A stretch of DNA of 64,000 bases from Tritonibacter scottomollicae (GCF_003003215.1 NZ_PVUF01000001.1:248001-312000); one strand, 5' to 3'; counted from the stretch's first letter, positions 17,093 through 26,840 are shown. Translations and numbers: made by a program. The notes: generated by a model from the sequence alone, not told the origin.

Positions 17093-18009
17093 CAGTTGGC
17101 CTCCCGGATCGGGTTCAACGAGTAGATCTCGCTGGGTTCCAGAAGAAGGTCCAGCGCCAGTTTGGCGCAGACCAGGATAACCAGGAGCGCCAGCAGGATG
17201 CGCAGCTGTTCTGCCTTCAGCAAGGTGCCGATGCGGGTGCCGAATTGCGCGCCGATGACGCCACCGACCAGCAGCAGCACCGCCAGTACGATGTCCACCG
17301 TCTGGTTGGTGATGGCGTGCATCATGGTTGTGGCTGCGGTCACGGTAATGATCTGGAACAGCGAGGTGCCGACCACGACCTTGGTCGGCATGCCCAGAAG
17401 GTAGATCATCGCCGGCACCATGATGAAGCCACCACCGACCCCCATGATCGCGGTCAGCATACCCACGAAGACCCCCACAGCCACCGGCGGAATGACAGAG
17501 ATATAAAGACCCGAGGTACGGAACCGCATTTTGAAGGGCAGCGAATGCACCCAGCCGCGCTGCTTGCGTTTGGGCGGAGCGCCACGCTTGGACTTACGCA
17601 GGGCGTTGACGCTTTCGATGAACATCAAACCGCCGACGATCCCAAGGAATACCACGTAGCAGAGGGTGACGAACAGATCGACCTGTCCCAATGATTTCAG
17701 GTAGTTGAAAATCGCGATCCCGGCGATTGCGCCGATCAGCCCTCCGGCCTGCAACACAGCGCCCATCTTCAGGTCCACGGTGCGGCGACGCAGATGCGCC
17801 AGAACGCCAGAGACCGAGGAGGCCACGATCTGATTGGCCCCTGTCGCCACCGCCACTGCAGGCGGGATGCCGATGAAGAACAACAGCGGCGTCAGCAGGA
17901 AACCACCGCCCACCCCGAACATGCCCGACAGCACGCCAACCATGCCGCCCAGTCCCAGAATGAGGAACGCGTTCACGGCCACTTCGGCGATGGGGAGGTA
18001 AATGTTCAT
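17092..18009 (-). CDS. TauE/SafE family sulfite/organosulfonate exporter
   Basis: 305 residues from ATG 18009 (MNIYLPIAEVAV); the frame is open to 18069. About eight membrane helices fall in two homologous halves with the family repeats GMFGVGGGFLLTPLL and AIMGVGGGFIMVPAMI, separated by a basic cytoplasmic loop (KSKRGAPPKRKQR). Family members export sulfite, sulfoacetate or related anions. It is the first gene of a two-gene unit with the TIGR02186 protein. The cargo is inferred from the family only; no sulfonate-degradation gene lies nearby. Confidence 0.88.
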   Translation of the reverse strand: MNIYLPIAEVAVNAFLILGLGGMVGVLSGMFGVGGGFLLTPLLFFIGIPPAVAVATGANQIVASSVSGVLAHLRRRTVDLKMGAVLQAGGLIGAIAGIAIFNYLKSLGQVDLFVTLCYVVFLGIVGGLMFIESVNALRKSKRGAPPKRKQRGWVHSLPFKMRFRTSGLYISVIPPVAVGVFVGMLTAIMGVGGGFIMVPAMIYLLGMPTKVVVGTSLFQIITVTAATTMMHAITNQTVDIVLAVLLLVGGVIGAQFGTRIGTLLKAEQLRILLALLVILVCAKLALDLLLEPSEIYSLNPIREAN

Positions 18010-18201
18010 GGCCCTGAATAGTCTTTTATTGGCGGGTGAAACACTAGGATGCTGCTGTGCAGCGTTCACGAGGCTGGGTTTTCATGAAGTGTAGAACAGG
18101 GAGATTTTGAAAGCGACTGCCTGTGAAAGAAAAACGCCGTCGCGCACTGATCTGAGGCGAAGGCGCTACAGAAGGGCGGGGCGGACGGGCACAGATGCGG
18201 T

Positions 18202-18236
18202 GCAAACCAAAACGCCCGACCTATTGGCCGGGCGTT
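18202..18236 (-). terminator. Terminator of the nucleoside transporter operon
   Basis: On the minus strand AACGCCCGGCC, loop AATA, GGTCGGGCGTT forms an 11-bp stem with one wobble pair followed by TTGGTTTG. It lies just downstream of the second permease gene. Confidence 0.75.
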
Positions 18237-18271
18237 CCAGGTTTTCAATCGATGTCCCTCAGGCGCAGGTG

Positions 18272-19279
18272 TCAGCGTTCCTTGACGTAGGGCTGGCCAC
18301 CGGCGCGCGGCGGGATCGCCTTGCCGACAAAACCTGCAAGGATCACCACGGTGAGGATATAGGGCAGGGCGTCCATCACCTGCACGGGGATCGACACGCC
18401 ACCGAGCTGGATGCTCTGGAACCGCAGGGCCACCGCTTGCAGCAGGCCGAACAGCAGGCAGGCGCCAAGCGCGTGCCAAGGCCGCCACTTGGCAAAGATC
18501 AGCGCCGCCAGTGCGATATAGCCACGCCCGGAGGTCATCTCTTTGACGAAACCCGCCTGCAGGCCGGTGGCGAGATAGGCGCCGGCGATACCGCAGAGCA
18601 CGCCCGCGATGCCGATTGCGGCAAAGCGCAGGCCACGCACGGAAACCCCGGCGGTGTCGACCGCGGCGGGGTTTTCGCCCACCGCCCGCAGGCGCAGGCC
18701 AAAGCGGGTGCGGAACAGGATCCACCAGGTCAGCGGCACCGCCAGAACGGCGACATAGACCAGGATGGAGTGACCGGAGATCAGCTCGGAGTAGAGTTGC
18801 TGGATCACGTTGGCTTCCTTGATCAGCTCGCTCAGGGGCCGGTCGGCGGCCTCGGCCTCGGAGGGGCCGATGGCGAAGGGCAGCTCGATCCCGTTGAAGC
18901 GCCCTTTGGTGAACAGCGATGGCGTGCGGCCGCCCTGCTGAAACCAGCTTTCGGCAATCAGCACCGTCAGACCGGAGGCGAGGAAGTTGAGCGCCACGCC
19001 GGAGATCAGCTGGTTGCCGCGGAAGGTGATCGAGGCCAGACCATGCAGGCCGGAGAGCAGCATGGAGGATCCGATCCCGGCCAAAAGGCCAAGCCAGACA
19101 TTGCCGGTGACGGCGGCGACAGCGGCGGAAAAGAACGCCGCCATCAGCATCTTGCCCTCAAGGCCGATGTCGAAGATGCCCGCACGTTCCGAGAACAGAC
19201 CGGCCAGACAGGCCAGCAGCAGCGGAGTCGCCATGCGCACGGTGCTGTCGAGCACCTGGATCAGGGTCAGGAAATCCAT
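18272..19279 (-). CDS. Nucleoside-type ABC transporter permease (second permease)
   Basis: 335 residues, about nine membrane helices, of the BPD_transp_2 (branched-chain amino acid/ribose/nucleoside) permease family. LFSERAGIFDIGLEGKMLM and GENPAAVDTAGV are typical of the NupQ/YufQ-like half paired with a BMP-type binding protein. It forms the inner-membrane channel with the next upstream permease. Its ATG overlaps that permease's stop by one base. It is the last gene of the operon. Confidence 0.9.
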   Translation of the reverse strand: MDFLTLIQVLDSTVRMATPLLLACLAGLFSERAGIFDIGLEGKMLMAAFFSAAVAAVTGNVWLGLLAGIGSSMLLSGLHGLASITFRGNQLISGVALNFLASGLTVLIAESWFQQGGRTPSLFTKGRFNGIELPFAIGPSEAEAADRPLSELIKEANVIQQLYSELISGHSILVYVAVLAVPLTWWILFRTRFGLRLRAVGENPAAVDTAGVSVRGLRFAAIGIAGVLCGIAGAYLATGLQAGFVKEMTSGRGYIALAALIFAKWRPWHALGACLLFGLLQAVALRFQSIQLGGVSIPVQVMDALPYILTVVILAGFVGKAIPPRAGGQPYVKER

Positions 19280-20373
19280 CAGGCGTTCTCCTTCCGGAAG
19301 GCGAGGAAGATCTTCTCGATCGGTATGCGCACCATATTGTCGAGCGCCCCGGTAAAGAGGATCACCAAGGCCTGAATGACCACGATCAGCTCGGACGGGA
19401 TATTGGTCCAGAGCGCCAGCTCGGCGCCGCCCTGATAGAGGAACCCGAACAGGATCGCCGCGAGGAACACCCCAAACGGGTGGTTGCGGCCCATCAAGGC
19501 CACCGCGATCCCGATGAAGCCCGCGCCCTCGGTGGCGTTCAGCACCAGACGCTCGGCCTCGCCCATGACGTTGTTGGTGGCCATCAAGCCGCAGAGTGCG
19601 CCGGAGATCAGCATGGTGATCATCACCGTGCGCACCGGCGAGATGCCCGCGTAGACCGCGCCGCGCTCGGATTTGCCGAGGGCGCGGATCTCATGGCCCA
19701 GCGGCGTGTGCCAGATCAGACCCCAGATCACCACACAGGCGGCGAGGCCGACGAACAGCGTCACATTGGCCGGGGCGGATTTGGAGAACTCTATGCCCAG
19801 CGGCGCCAGGATCTCGTGCAGCGAGGGCAGCTGTGCGGTTTCGGGGAACTTCGCCGTGGCCGGGTCCATCGCGCCCTTGGGCTTCAGCACGCTGACAAGC
19901 ATGTAGTTCAGCACCGCTGCTGCGATGAAGTTGAACATGATGGTGGTGATGACGATGTGGCTGCCGCGCTTGGCCTGCAGATAGGCCGGGATCGCCGCCC
20001 AGGCTGCCCCAAAGAGACCAGCCCCTACGGCTGCGACCAGCAATGCGATCGACCAATGCGGAAAGGGGATGTAGAGACAGACAATCGCCAGCCCGAGGCC
20101 GCCGATCATTGCCTGCCCTTCGCCGCCGATGTTGAACAGCCCGGCATGGGCCGCCACTGCCACCGCAAGGCCGGTGAACAGGAAGTTGGTGGCATAATAG
20201 AGCGTGTAGCCCCAGCCGTAGGTCGACCCCAGCGCGCCGGTGACCATCAGGTCCAGCGCCTCCATCGGGCTTTCGCCGATCAGCAGGATCACGATTGCGG
20301 AGATTATCGCGGCCAACAGCAGGCTGATCACCGGGATCAGCACCACATCGGCCCATTTAGGCATCTTTTCCAT
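19279..20373 (-). CDS. Nucleoside-type ABC transporter permease (first permease)
   Basis: 364 residues, multi-helix permease of the same family, NupP/YufP-like. FLFTGLAVAVAAHAGLFNIGGEGQ is cut here to its core AHAGLFNIGGEGQ, the conserved loop of this class. LGKSERGAVYAGISP is the cytoplasmic coupling loop that meets the ATPase. The start is immediately next to the ATPase stop. Together with the second permease it should form a heterodimeric channel for purine or pyrimidine nucleosides. Confidence 0.9.
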   Translation of the reverse strand: MEKMPKWADVVLIPVISLLLAAIISAIVILLIGESPMEALDLMVTGALGSTYGWGYTLYYATNFLFTGLAVAVAAHAGLFNIGGEGQAMIGGLGLAIVCLYIPFPHWSIALLVAAVGAGLFGAAWAAIPAYLQAKRGSHIVITTIMFNFIAAAVLNYMLVSVLKPKGAMDPATAKFPETAQLPSLHEILAPLGIEFSKSAPANVTLFVGLAACVVIWGLIWHTPLGHEIRALGKSERGAVYAGISPVRTVMITMLISGALCGLMATNNVMGEAERLVLNATEGAGFIGIAVALMGRNHPFGVFLAAILFGFLYQGGAELALWTNIPSELIVVIQALVILFTGALDNMVRIPIEKIFLAFRKENA

Positions 20374-21903
20374 TTACGCGGCCTCCCCCGCGACGCCGGC
20401 CATCAACAGGCCGAGTTCTTTTTCATCGGTTTGATCCGCGGGGCGTTCGCCCATGATCTTACCGTCAAACATCACTGCAACCCGGTCGCTGAGCGACAGG
20501 ATCTCTTCCAGCTCCACCGAAACCAGAAGGATCGCCTTGCCCTGGTCGCGCAGCGCCATGATCTGCTGGTGGATAAATTCGATGGCGCCGATATCGACGC
20601 CGCGAGTGGGCTGGCCGATCAGCAACAGGTCGGGGTTGCGCTCAATCTCTCGTGCCACCACGATTTTCTGCTGGTTGCCGCCGGAGAAGCTCTTGGCCGC
20701 CAGCCAGGGATTGGGCGGGCGCACGTCGAATTTTTCCATCTTGGCGGCGGTGTCGGCGCGCAGGGCGGCGTTGTCGAGGAACAGGCCCTTTTGGTATTCC
20801 GGTTCCCGGTGGTAGCCAAAGCCGACGTTTTCCCAGGCGTGGAAATCCATGATCAGGCCTTCACGCTGGCGGTCCTCCGGCACATGGGCGATGCCATCGT
20901 GACGCCGCGACCGCGCGTCGGAGCCGGCACCGGACAGGGGCAGCGGCTGGCCGTTGATGCGAATGGCACCGGTGCCCTCGCGCATGCCGCCGAGCACCTC
21001 CAGCAGTTCCGACTGGCCATTGCCGGCCACGCCCGCGATGCCGAGGATTTCGCCCGCGCGCACGGTGAGGTCGATGTCCTTCACGCGCTGTACCCCGGCG
21101 CTGTCCACCACGGAGAGCTTCTCGATCTCTAGGATCGGCTTGCCGGGGGTGGCGGGAACCTTGTCCACACGCAGCAGCACCTTGCGGCCCACCATCAGCT
21201 CTGCAAGCTGTTCCGGGCTGCTTTCGGCGGTCTTCACGGTGGCGGTCATCTGGCCGCGTCGCATCACCGAGACGGTGTCGGTATATTCCATGATCTCGCG
21301 CAGTTTATGCGTAATCAGGATGATGGTTTTCCCTTCCGAGCGTAGCCGGTCGAGAATGCGGAACAGCTGATCGGCCTCCGCCGGGGTCAGAACGCCGGTG
21401 GGCTCGTCGAGGATCAGGATCTCCGCCTTGCGGTAGAGCGCCTTGAGGATCTCGACCCGCTGCTGCATGCCAACGCCGATCTCGTCGATGCGTTTGTCGG
21501 GATCAACATATAGCTCGTATTCCTCCTCCAGCTCCTTCAGCTCCTTGCGAGCACGGGAGAGGGAGGGCATCAGCAGGCCGGAATCCTCGGCGCCGAGCAC
21601 GATGTTTTCCAGAACAGTGAAGTTCTCGACCAGCTTGAAATGCTGGAACACCATGCCAATGCCGGCAGAGATGGCGGCGAGGCTGTCGGGGATTTCCGTG
21701 CGGGTCCCCTTGATCCAGATCTCGCCTTTGTCGGCCTTGTAGAACCCGTAGAGAATGCTCATCAGCGTGGATTTGCCCGCGCCGTTTTCACCGATGATCC
21801 CGTGGATGGTCCCGGGTTCAACGCTGATGGAAATGTCCTTGTTCGCCTGGACTGGGCCAAAGGCCTTTGAAATGCCTTTGAGTTCGATTGCTGGTGCCGT
21901 CAT
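20374..21903 (-). CDS. Nucleoside-type ABC transporter ATP-binding protein (two-domain)
   Basis: 509 residues with two fused ABC domains. Domain 1 has Walker A GENGAGKST near residue 37, a signature replaced by IGVGMQQRVEIL, and Walker B LILDEPTGVL. Domain 2 has the degenerate Walker A GVAGNGQSE, signature FSGGNQQKIVV and LLIGQPTRGVD. This split between one good and one weak ATP site is normal for the ribose/nucleoside ATPases. It lies 199 bases downstream of the binding-protein gene, separated by a hairpin. Confidence 0.92.
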   Translation of the reverse strand: MTAPAIELKGISKAFGPVQANKDISISVEPGTIHGIIGENGAGKSTLMSILYGFYKADKGEIWIKGTRTEIPDSLAAISAGIGMVFQHFKLVENFTVLENIVLGAEDSGLLMPSLSRARKELKELEEEYELYVDPDKRIDEIGVGMQQRVEILKALYRKAEILILDEPTGVLTPAEADQLFRILDRLRSEGKTIILITHKLREIMEYTDTVSVMRRGQMTATVKTAESSPEQLAELMVGRKVLLRVDKVPATPGKPILEIEKLSVVDSAGVQRVKDIDLTVRAGEILGIAGVAGNGQSELLEVLGGMREGTGAIRINGQPLPLSGAGSDARSRRHDGIAHVPEDRQREGLIMDFHAWENVGFGYHREPEYQKGLFLDNAALRADTAAKMEKFDVRPPNPWLAAKSFSGGNQQKIVVAREIERNPDLLLIGQPTRGVDIGAIEFIHQQIMALRDQGKAILLVSVELEEILSLSDRVAVMFDGKIMGERPADQTDEKELGLLMAGVAGEAA

Positions 21904-22047
21904 CGGGGCTCCCCTGTCACCTCATCGCCGGTTCATCCGGATGCAGCCCATTCAGACTGCATGTTATGATCTCATAAGAAGAGGACCGGGACGGGAAAAA
22001 CCAAACCCGGAGGACACGCGCGGCGCGACCTCCGGGCCATATGCAAA

Positions 22048-22089
22048 CGCCCCGCTCGCCGGGCTGGACTGCCATGGGCGAACGGGGCG
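22048..22089 (-). terminator. Hairpin between binding-protein and ATPase genes
   Basis: CGCCCCG and TCGCC (22048-22060) pair with GGCGA and CGGGGCG (22077-22089) around a 16-base loop. The minus-strand continuation GTTTG gives only a weak T-run. Such partial terminators often lower expression of genes after an abundant binding protein. Confidence 0.5.
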
Positions 22090-22102
22090 CGAATCATGTC
22101 GA

Positions 22103-23098
22103 TCAGAAGTTCAGAACCGGGCAGCTGTCGTCGCTGGCGTAGTTGTGTACTTCGATGTCACCGGCGATGATCTTGGCCTTTGCGTCTTCGACGGAGGCCT
22201 GCATCTCTTCGGTGATCAGATCGGCGTTGTTGTCATCCATCGCGTAGCCGACGCCGTTGTCAGCCAGGTCGAGAGTGATCTTGTCCACTTCGAGGTCCGC
22301 ACCATCCTTGAGGATGTTGTAAACCGCGACGTCAACGCGCTTCAGCATGGAGGTCAGAACCTTGCCCGGGTGCAGGTGGTTCTGGTTGCTGTCGACGCCG
22401 ATGGACAGGATGCCTTCATCCGCGGCGGTTTGCAGAACGCCCACGCCGGTGCCGCCAGCCGCGGCATAGATCACGTCCGCGCCCTGAGAGATTTGCGCCT
22501 TGGTCAGCTCGGAGCCCTTCACCGGGTCGTTCCAGGCCGCCGGGGTGGTGCCGGTCATGTTGGAAATGACGGTCGCATCCGGGTTCACGGCTTTGACGCC
22601 TTGCGCGTAGCCGCAGGCGAATTTGCGGATCAGCGGAACATCCATGCCACCGATGAAACCAACGGTGCCGGATTCGGACGCTTCGGCTGCCAGCATGCCC
22701 ACAAGGAAGGAGCCTTCGTGCTCGGAGAAGCTGACCACATGCACGTTGGGGGCGTCGACCCAGCCGTCGATGGTGACGAATTTGGTGTCCGGATAGTCAC
22801 CGGCCACATCGGCCAGCGGAGCGCTCATGGCAAAGCCGGTGGTGATGATCGGGTTGGCACCGGATTCGGCGAAGCGACGCAGCGCCTGCTCGCGCTGGGC
22901 TTCGGACTTCATTTCGATCTCGAGGTATTTGCCGCCGGTCTCATCCGCCCAACGCTTGGCGCCATTATAGGCGGCCTCGTTGAAGGATTTGTCGAACTTG
23001 CCGCCAAGGTCGAAAATAAGCGCCGGGTTGGCCAGAGCCGCGCCCGCTGTCAGCGCGACTGCTGCTGCCGCGCCCATGAGCGATTTCATCAGGGTCAT
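22103..23098 (-). CDS. BMP family ABC transporter substrate-binding protein
   Basis: 331 residues. A signal peptide (MTLMKSLMGAAAAVALTAG, cleavage after ALA near residue 23) leads into a periplasmic type-I binding fold of the BMP/PnrA family: LIFDLGGKFDKSFNEAA carries the ring-stacking Phe and Asp residues, and VGFIGGMD and AAGGTGVGVLQ follow. PnrA-like proteins bind purine nucleosides. GGGAG lies about 8 bases before the ATG. It is the first gene of the transporter operon; deoD at 6.5 kb could phosphorolyse the imported nucleosides. Confidence 0.9.
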   Translation of the reverse strand: MTLMKSLMGAAAAVALTAGAALANPALIFDLGGKFDKSFNEAAYNGAKRWADETGGKYLEIEMKSEAQREQALRRFAESGANPIITTGFAMSAPLADVAGDYPDTKFVTIDGWVDAPNVHVVSFSEHEGSFLVGMLAAEASESGTVGFIGGMDVPLIRKFACGYAQGVKAVNPDATVISNMTGTTPAAWNDPVKGSELTKAQISQGADVIYAAAGGTGVGVLQTAADEGILSIGVDSNQNHLHPGKVLTSMLKRVDVAVYNILKDGADLEVDKITLDLADNGVGYAMDDNNADLITEEMQASVEDAKAKIIAGDIEVHNYASDDSCPVLNF

Positions 23099-23234
23099 TC
23101 AGTTACTCCCAGTTTTTCTTTTTCTGCCCCGCGTGGCGGGCGTGTCCGTTCGAAAAGGTGGAGCGATTTAGCCTCTTGCGCTCGGCCTGGGTCAACATTT
23201 TTTTGACCACCCGGTCGAAAAACAGCATCTTTCC

Positions 23235-23660
23235 TTAGGGAAACACGCGTTTCATGAGCAAAGCATCCGCCGCTGCCGCCTCTGGTCGCGGATAATAGGC
23301 CTTTCGAATCCCGACAAGGCCGAATCCGCAAGTAGAGTATAGCGCCTGAGCGGCGGTATTGTCTTGTGCGACCTCAAGAAAAGCATCCTCGACCCCACGT
23401 TCTGCTGCCTTGGCCATCCAGTCCGCCATCACCTGCCGGGCACGGCCTTGGCGCTGGTGATCCGGATGGGTGGCGATGGTCAGAAGCTCTGCCTCGCCTG
23501 CGACCTCGCGCACAACTGCAAAGGCCCGTGCATCCCCCGTGAGATAGGTGAAGCGGTCGGTCAGAAGGTCGGCGAATTCCTCGGCGGACCAAGGGCGTGA
23601 CTGGGAAAAGGCCGCCGCATGGGTCGCGGCGAGCGCGTCGGGGCTGCGGCTCTCAGTCAT
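23235..23660 (-). CDS. rimI: GNAT N-acetyltransferase, RimI-like
   Basis: 141 residues. The GNAT acetyl-CoA loop is HPDHQRQGRARQVM, with LEVAQDNTAAQALYSTCGF at the C-terminal half as in RimI, which acetylates the N-terminal alanine of ribosomal protein S18. The start ATG 23660 overlaps the end of tsaB by 8 bases. The tsaB-rimI order is widespread in bacteria and supports the name. Substrate specificity is not proved by sequence. Confidence 0.85.
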   Translation of the reverse strand: MTESRSPDALAATHAAAFSQSRPWSAEEFADLLTDRFTYLTGDARAFAVVREVAGEAELLTIATHPDHQRQGRARQVMADWMAKAAERGVEDAFLEVAQDNTAAQALYSTCGFGLVGIRKAYYPRPEAAAADALLMKRVFP

Positions 23661-24321
23661 CCAGAAGCGCGGGCGGCGTGTCCCGCGAGGGGGCGGCATC
23701 GGCCTCGCGCAGATAGAGCGGCGCCGGGGGCGGCACGTCAATCCGGCCAAGGCGGGTGGCGGCCACGCGGCTGATGGCCTCGGCCACCGGGTAGCGCGCT
23801 GTCGCGACAGTGCCGGCGCAAAGGGCCGCGATCTCGTTAGCGCGGTGGCCGAGGCAGGTCGGCTCTGTGCCTGCAGGAATATCTGATGGCAACGTGTCGA
23901 GTGTGCAGTGGCCGGGCTGTGATCCGGTTAGCGTTCCGAACACCTGCACATAAAGCCCCTCGCGTCGGGCATCGAGGCTGGAGACCACGACACCTGCGGT
24001 GCCAAAGGCCTGCGCCTCAAGGCTGGAGACGCCGATGGCAGGTACGCCCAGCCCCAGCGCCAGACCGCGCGCGGCAGAGACGGAAATGCGAATGCCGGTG
24101 AAATTGCCGGGGCCGATGCCCACGGCCACCGCGTCAAGGTCAGCCCAAGTGGCCCCGCCTTCGGCGAGTGTCTCTTCCAGCAGGGGCATCAGCCGTTCGG
24201 CCTGACCTCTGGCCATGTCCTCTTGATGCTGGATCAGGATCTCAGTCCCACGCAGCAAGGCCGCCGCGCAATGGGGGGCGGAGGTATCAAATCCCAGGAT
24301 CAGGGGCGCGTCAGAGGACAT
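23653..24321 (-). CDS. tsaB: tRNA threonylcarbamoyladenosine biosynthesis protein TsaB
   Basis: 222 residues, a YeaZ/TsaB ASKHA-fold protein. It works with TsaD and TsaE to place the t6A modification at position 37 of ANN-decoding tRNAs. LGFDTSAPHCAAAL at the N-terminus and GIGPGNFTGIRISVSAARGLA in the middle (shown cores GPGNFTGIR) are diagnostic; TsaB lacks the metal-binding His pair of TsaD. It is followed by rimI with an 8-base overlap. Confidence 0.92.
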   Translation of the reverse strand: MSSDAPLILGFDTSAPHCAAALLRGTEILIQHQEDMARGQAERLMPLLEETLAEGGATWADLDAVAVGIGPGNFTGIRISVSAARGLALGLGVPAIGVSSLEAQAFGTAGVVVSSLDARREGLYVQVFGTLTGSQPGHCTLDTLPSDIPAGTEPTCLGHRANEIAALCAGTVATARYPVAEAISRVAATRLGRIDVPPPAPLYLREADAAPSRDTPPALLDD

Positions 24322-24557
24322 TTCGGGTCAATCGCTATCGTCGGTGGCTGCGGGTAGGAAGTCTTTGGCAGAGCTTCCGGTCTGTGGCAAGCCACCGGGC
24401 AAATGCGCCGGGCGACGATCCGACAGGGGGTACAGGGGTATCGACCCGCGTGCCCGTGCGTCGTCAACGACTGCGCCAGATGCTTTGCGTGGCAGGGCGC
24501 GATACGTAAGCCGCGCCCCGCCACGCTGACGGAGGTCTGAACGGAGCGTGCGGTGCC

Positions 24558-25121
24558 TCAGACGGCGACCGGGCGCACCTCGGTCACTTCGGGGATGTAG
24601 TGGCGCAAGAGGTTCTCGATGCCCATCTTCAGCGTCAGTGTCGATGACGGGCAGCCAGCGCAGGCGCCCTGCATGTGCAGATAGACAACGCCGCGGTCAA
24701 AACCGTGGAAGGTGATGTCGCCGCCATCCTGAGCCACTGCGGGGCGCACGCGGCTGTCCAGCAGTTCCTTGATCTGATTGACGATTTCGCCGTCTTCGCC
24801 GGTGTGTTCGGCATGGCCGGAGGCCTGCTGGCCGCCTTCGTCGATCACCGGCTGGCCGGATTGGTAATGCTCCATCACCGCGCCAAGCACGGCGGGTTTG
24901 ATGTGATCCCACTCAATCGAATCGTCTTTGGTGACGGTCACGAAGTCATTGCCAAAGAAGACGCCGGTGACGCCGCTCACGGCAAAGATACGCTGCGCCA
25001 GAGGCGACTTCGCGGCGGCTTCGGCTGAGGGGAAATCAGCGGTGCCAGCGTCCAGAACAGTCTGGCCGGGCAGGAATTTCAGGGTCGCCGGGTTCGGCGT
25101 GGATTCGGTCTGGATAAACAT
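24558..25121 (-). CDS. nfuA: NifU-like Fe-S scaffold protein (Nfu)
   Basis: 187 residues. The N-terminal Nfu domain starts MFIQTESTPNPATLKFLPG. The C-terminal NifU-like domain has RPAVAQDGGDI and the cluster-binding CAGC (a CxxC). It carries and delivers 4Fe-4S clusters to client enzymes such as aconitase, complex II or lipoyl synthase. It stands alone; the 236-base gap to tsaB and the 258-base gap upstream show no further gene. Confidence 0.93.
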   Translation of the reverse strand: MFIQTESTPNPATLKFLPGQTVLDAGTADFPSAEAAAKSPLAQRIFAVSGVTGVFFGNDFVTVTKDDSIEWDHIKPAVLGAVMEHYQSGQPVIDEGGQQASGHAEHTGEDGEIVNQIKELLDSRVRPAVAQDGGDITFHGFDRGVVYLHMQGACAGCPSSTLTLKMGIENLLRHYIPEVTEVRPVAV

Positions 25122-25379
25122 CTCGGTTCTCCGTCAGGCTGGCCTGGTGCGTGTGTAGTGCATATGCGCGCCCGACCGGGGTCTGTCAAGTTTTGGAATG
25201 ATTCTAAATTAGCGACTGCGGTGCGAATTGCAAGGCATCCGCACCAGTTGGGCACGTCAGATCACGACGCAAGGGATGTAACAGGCGCAAACCTCTGGTG
25301 TTGCGCAGGTTTGCGATGTGGGGCTCTGGGTGACTGTCGCTGGTGGCAACAGGCTATGTTTGAAGCGCGCTGAAGGCCG

Positions 25380-25835
25380 TCAGGTGATGGCTTCCAGCTG
25401 TTCTTTCGACATGTCGCCGGGAACGATGGTGATCGGAAAGGGTAGGGAGCCCGCTGTCCGTGTCAGCTGGGTGACGATCGGGCCGGGCCCCTTGCGGTCG
25501 CTGGCGGCCCCAAGAACCAGAATGCCGACTTCGGGGTCCGTTTCGATTTGGGCCAGGATTTCGGGGACGACCTCGCCCTCGCGGATCACCAGCTCCGGAT
25601 CAACGCCCTGCCGGTCGCGCATCCATTTGGCGAAGACCTCGAAATGGGCATGGATGCGTTCGCGGGCTTCCTCGCGCATCACTTCACCAACGCCGATCCA
25701 ATGATTGAACTCATCCGGAGGAATGACCGAAAGAATGACCACGCCTCCCCCGGTGTTGGCGGCGCGCATAGCGGCAAAACGCATGGCGTTCAGACATTCG
25801 CGGCTGTCGTCGAGGACGACCAGGAACTTGCGCAT
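25380..25835 (-). CDS. Universal stress protein (UspA family)
   Basis: 151 residues, one Usp domain. MRKFLVVLDDSRECLNAMRF begins the fold with the Asp that contacts the nucleotide. LVLGAASDRKGPGPIVTQL near the C-terminus differs from the ATP-binding GxxGxxxxxxGS, keeping only part of the loop, so nucleotide binding is uncertain. The role is probably general stress response. Monocistronic between nfuA and the aminotransferase. Confidence 0.85.
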   Translation of the reverse strand: MRKFLVVLDDSRECLNAMRFAAMRAANTGGGVVILSVIPPDEFNHWIGVGEVMREEARERIHAHFEVFAKWMRDRQGVDPELVIREGEVVPEILAQIETDPEVGILVLGAASDRKGPGPIVTQLTRTAGSLPFPITIVPGDMSKEQLEAIT

Positions 25836-25976
25836 TAAAACCTCTGCTGTCGTGTCCGAAGCATATTGGCCGATGCAACCACCCCGCGCAATAGATCTGT
25901 GGCGGGTGCGATGTGTCGCATCCGCACAGATGATCTGGCAGGGGCGCTGCTGTAGCTATGGTCGCGCGGCTGTGGG

Positions 25977-26840
25977 TCAGTGGCCGGATTTGGCCCAGTC
26001 CCAGTACATCTCGCGCACCCGGCGGGTGATGGGGCCGTGCTGATAGGTAACATCATCAAAGGCGGTGACCGGTGTGACCTTGGACATGTTGCCGGAGGTG
26101 AAGACTTCATCCGCCGCCTCAAAATGCGCATAGGTCAGCACGCATTCATGCACGGTGATTCCATCGGCGCGCAGGTTGCTGATGTGGCGCGCACGGGTGA
26201 TGCCCGACAGAAAGGTGCCATTGGCGATCGGGGTGAAGACCTCACCGTCCTTGACCATAAAGATGTTGGCGGTGGCAGTTTCTGCCACATTGCCCATCAC
26301 GTCGCAGGTCAGCGTGTTGGTGAACCCTTTGGCGCGGGCCTCGCGCAGCATGCGGGCATTGTTGGGATAAAGGCACCCTGCCTTGGCATTGACCACCGAG
26401 GATTCCAGCACTGGACGACAAAAGCTGGTCCGCGTGAGCGTGGCGGAAGCGGCTTCGGGGGGCATCGGGATTTCTTCGAGGCAGAGCGCGAATTGCGTGG
26501 CCTCCGGGGCGGGGGCAATCAGGGTCTGGTCGCCCTCGGTGGCCCAGTACATCGGGCGGATGTAGACCGCACTGTCGGCGGAGAACCCGGACAGGCCCTC
26601 GCGGGTGATCTCGACCATCTGATCGGCGGGAACCGTGGCGGCCATCATCAGCGCTTCGGCCGAGGCATTGGCGCGAGCGCAATGTTTGTCGAGGTCGGGG
26701 CTGACGCCATCGAACCAGCGCGCGCCGTCAAACACGGAGGACCCGAGCCAGGCGGCGTGGTCTGCGGCAGACATGATCGGCACATCGCCGTCGTGCCACT
26801 GGCCGTTGAAATAGGTGCGGATCGTTTTGCCGACAGCCAT
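25977..26840 (-). CDS. ilvE: Branched-chain amino acid aminotransferase (fold-IV PLP)
   Basis: 287 residues. It interconverts branched-chain amino acids and 2-oxo acids. NAKAGCLYPNNARML holds the PLP lysine, ETATANIFMV the cofactor-binding Glu, and EVFTSGNMSKVTPV the phosphate-contacting C-terminal loop. ATG 26840 (MAVGKTIRTYFNG) has GAGG upstream; the longer frame to 27002 is not used. D-amino-acid aminotransferase or ADC lyase are relatives, but length and motifs fit the IlvE group. Confidence 0.82.
   Translation of the reverse strand: MAVGKTIRTYFNGQWHDGDVPIMSAADHAAWLGSSVFDGARWFDGVSPDLDKHCARANASAEALMMAATVPADQMVEITREGLSGFSADSAVYIRPMYWATEGDQTLIAPAPEATQFALCLEEIPMPPEAASATLTRTSFCRPVLESSVVNAKAGCLYPNNARMLREARAKGFTNTLTCDVMGNVAETATANIFMVKDGEVFTPIANGTFLSGITRARHISNLRADGITVHECVLTYAHFEAADEVFTSGNMSKVTPVTAFDDVTYQHGPITRRVREMYWDWAKSGH

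Noticed and set aside
19480-21132. 550-codon plus-strand frame over the ABC transporter genes
   Set aside because: It crosses three real reverse genes and has no recognisable domain.
24322-24557. Small frames between nfuA and tsaB (for example 24300-24524 minus)
   Set aside because: They are Pro/Arg/His-rich with no ribosome-binding site, and they overlap tsaB in part. The gap has no clear gene.
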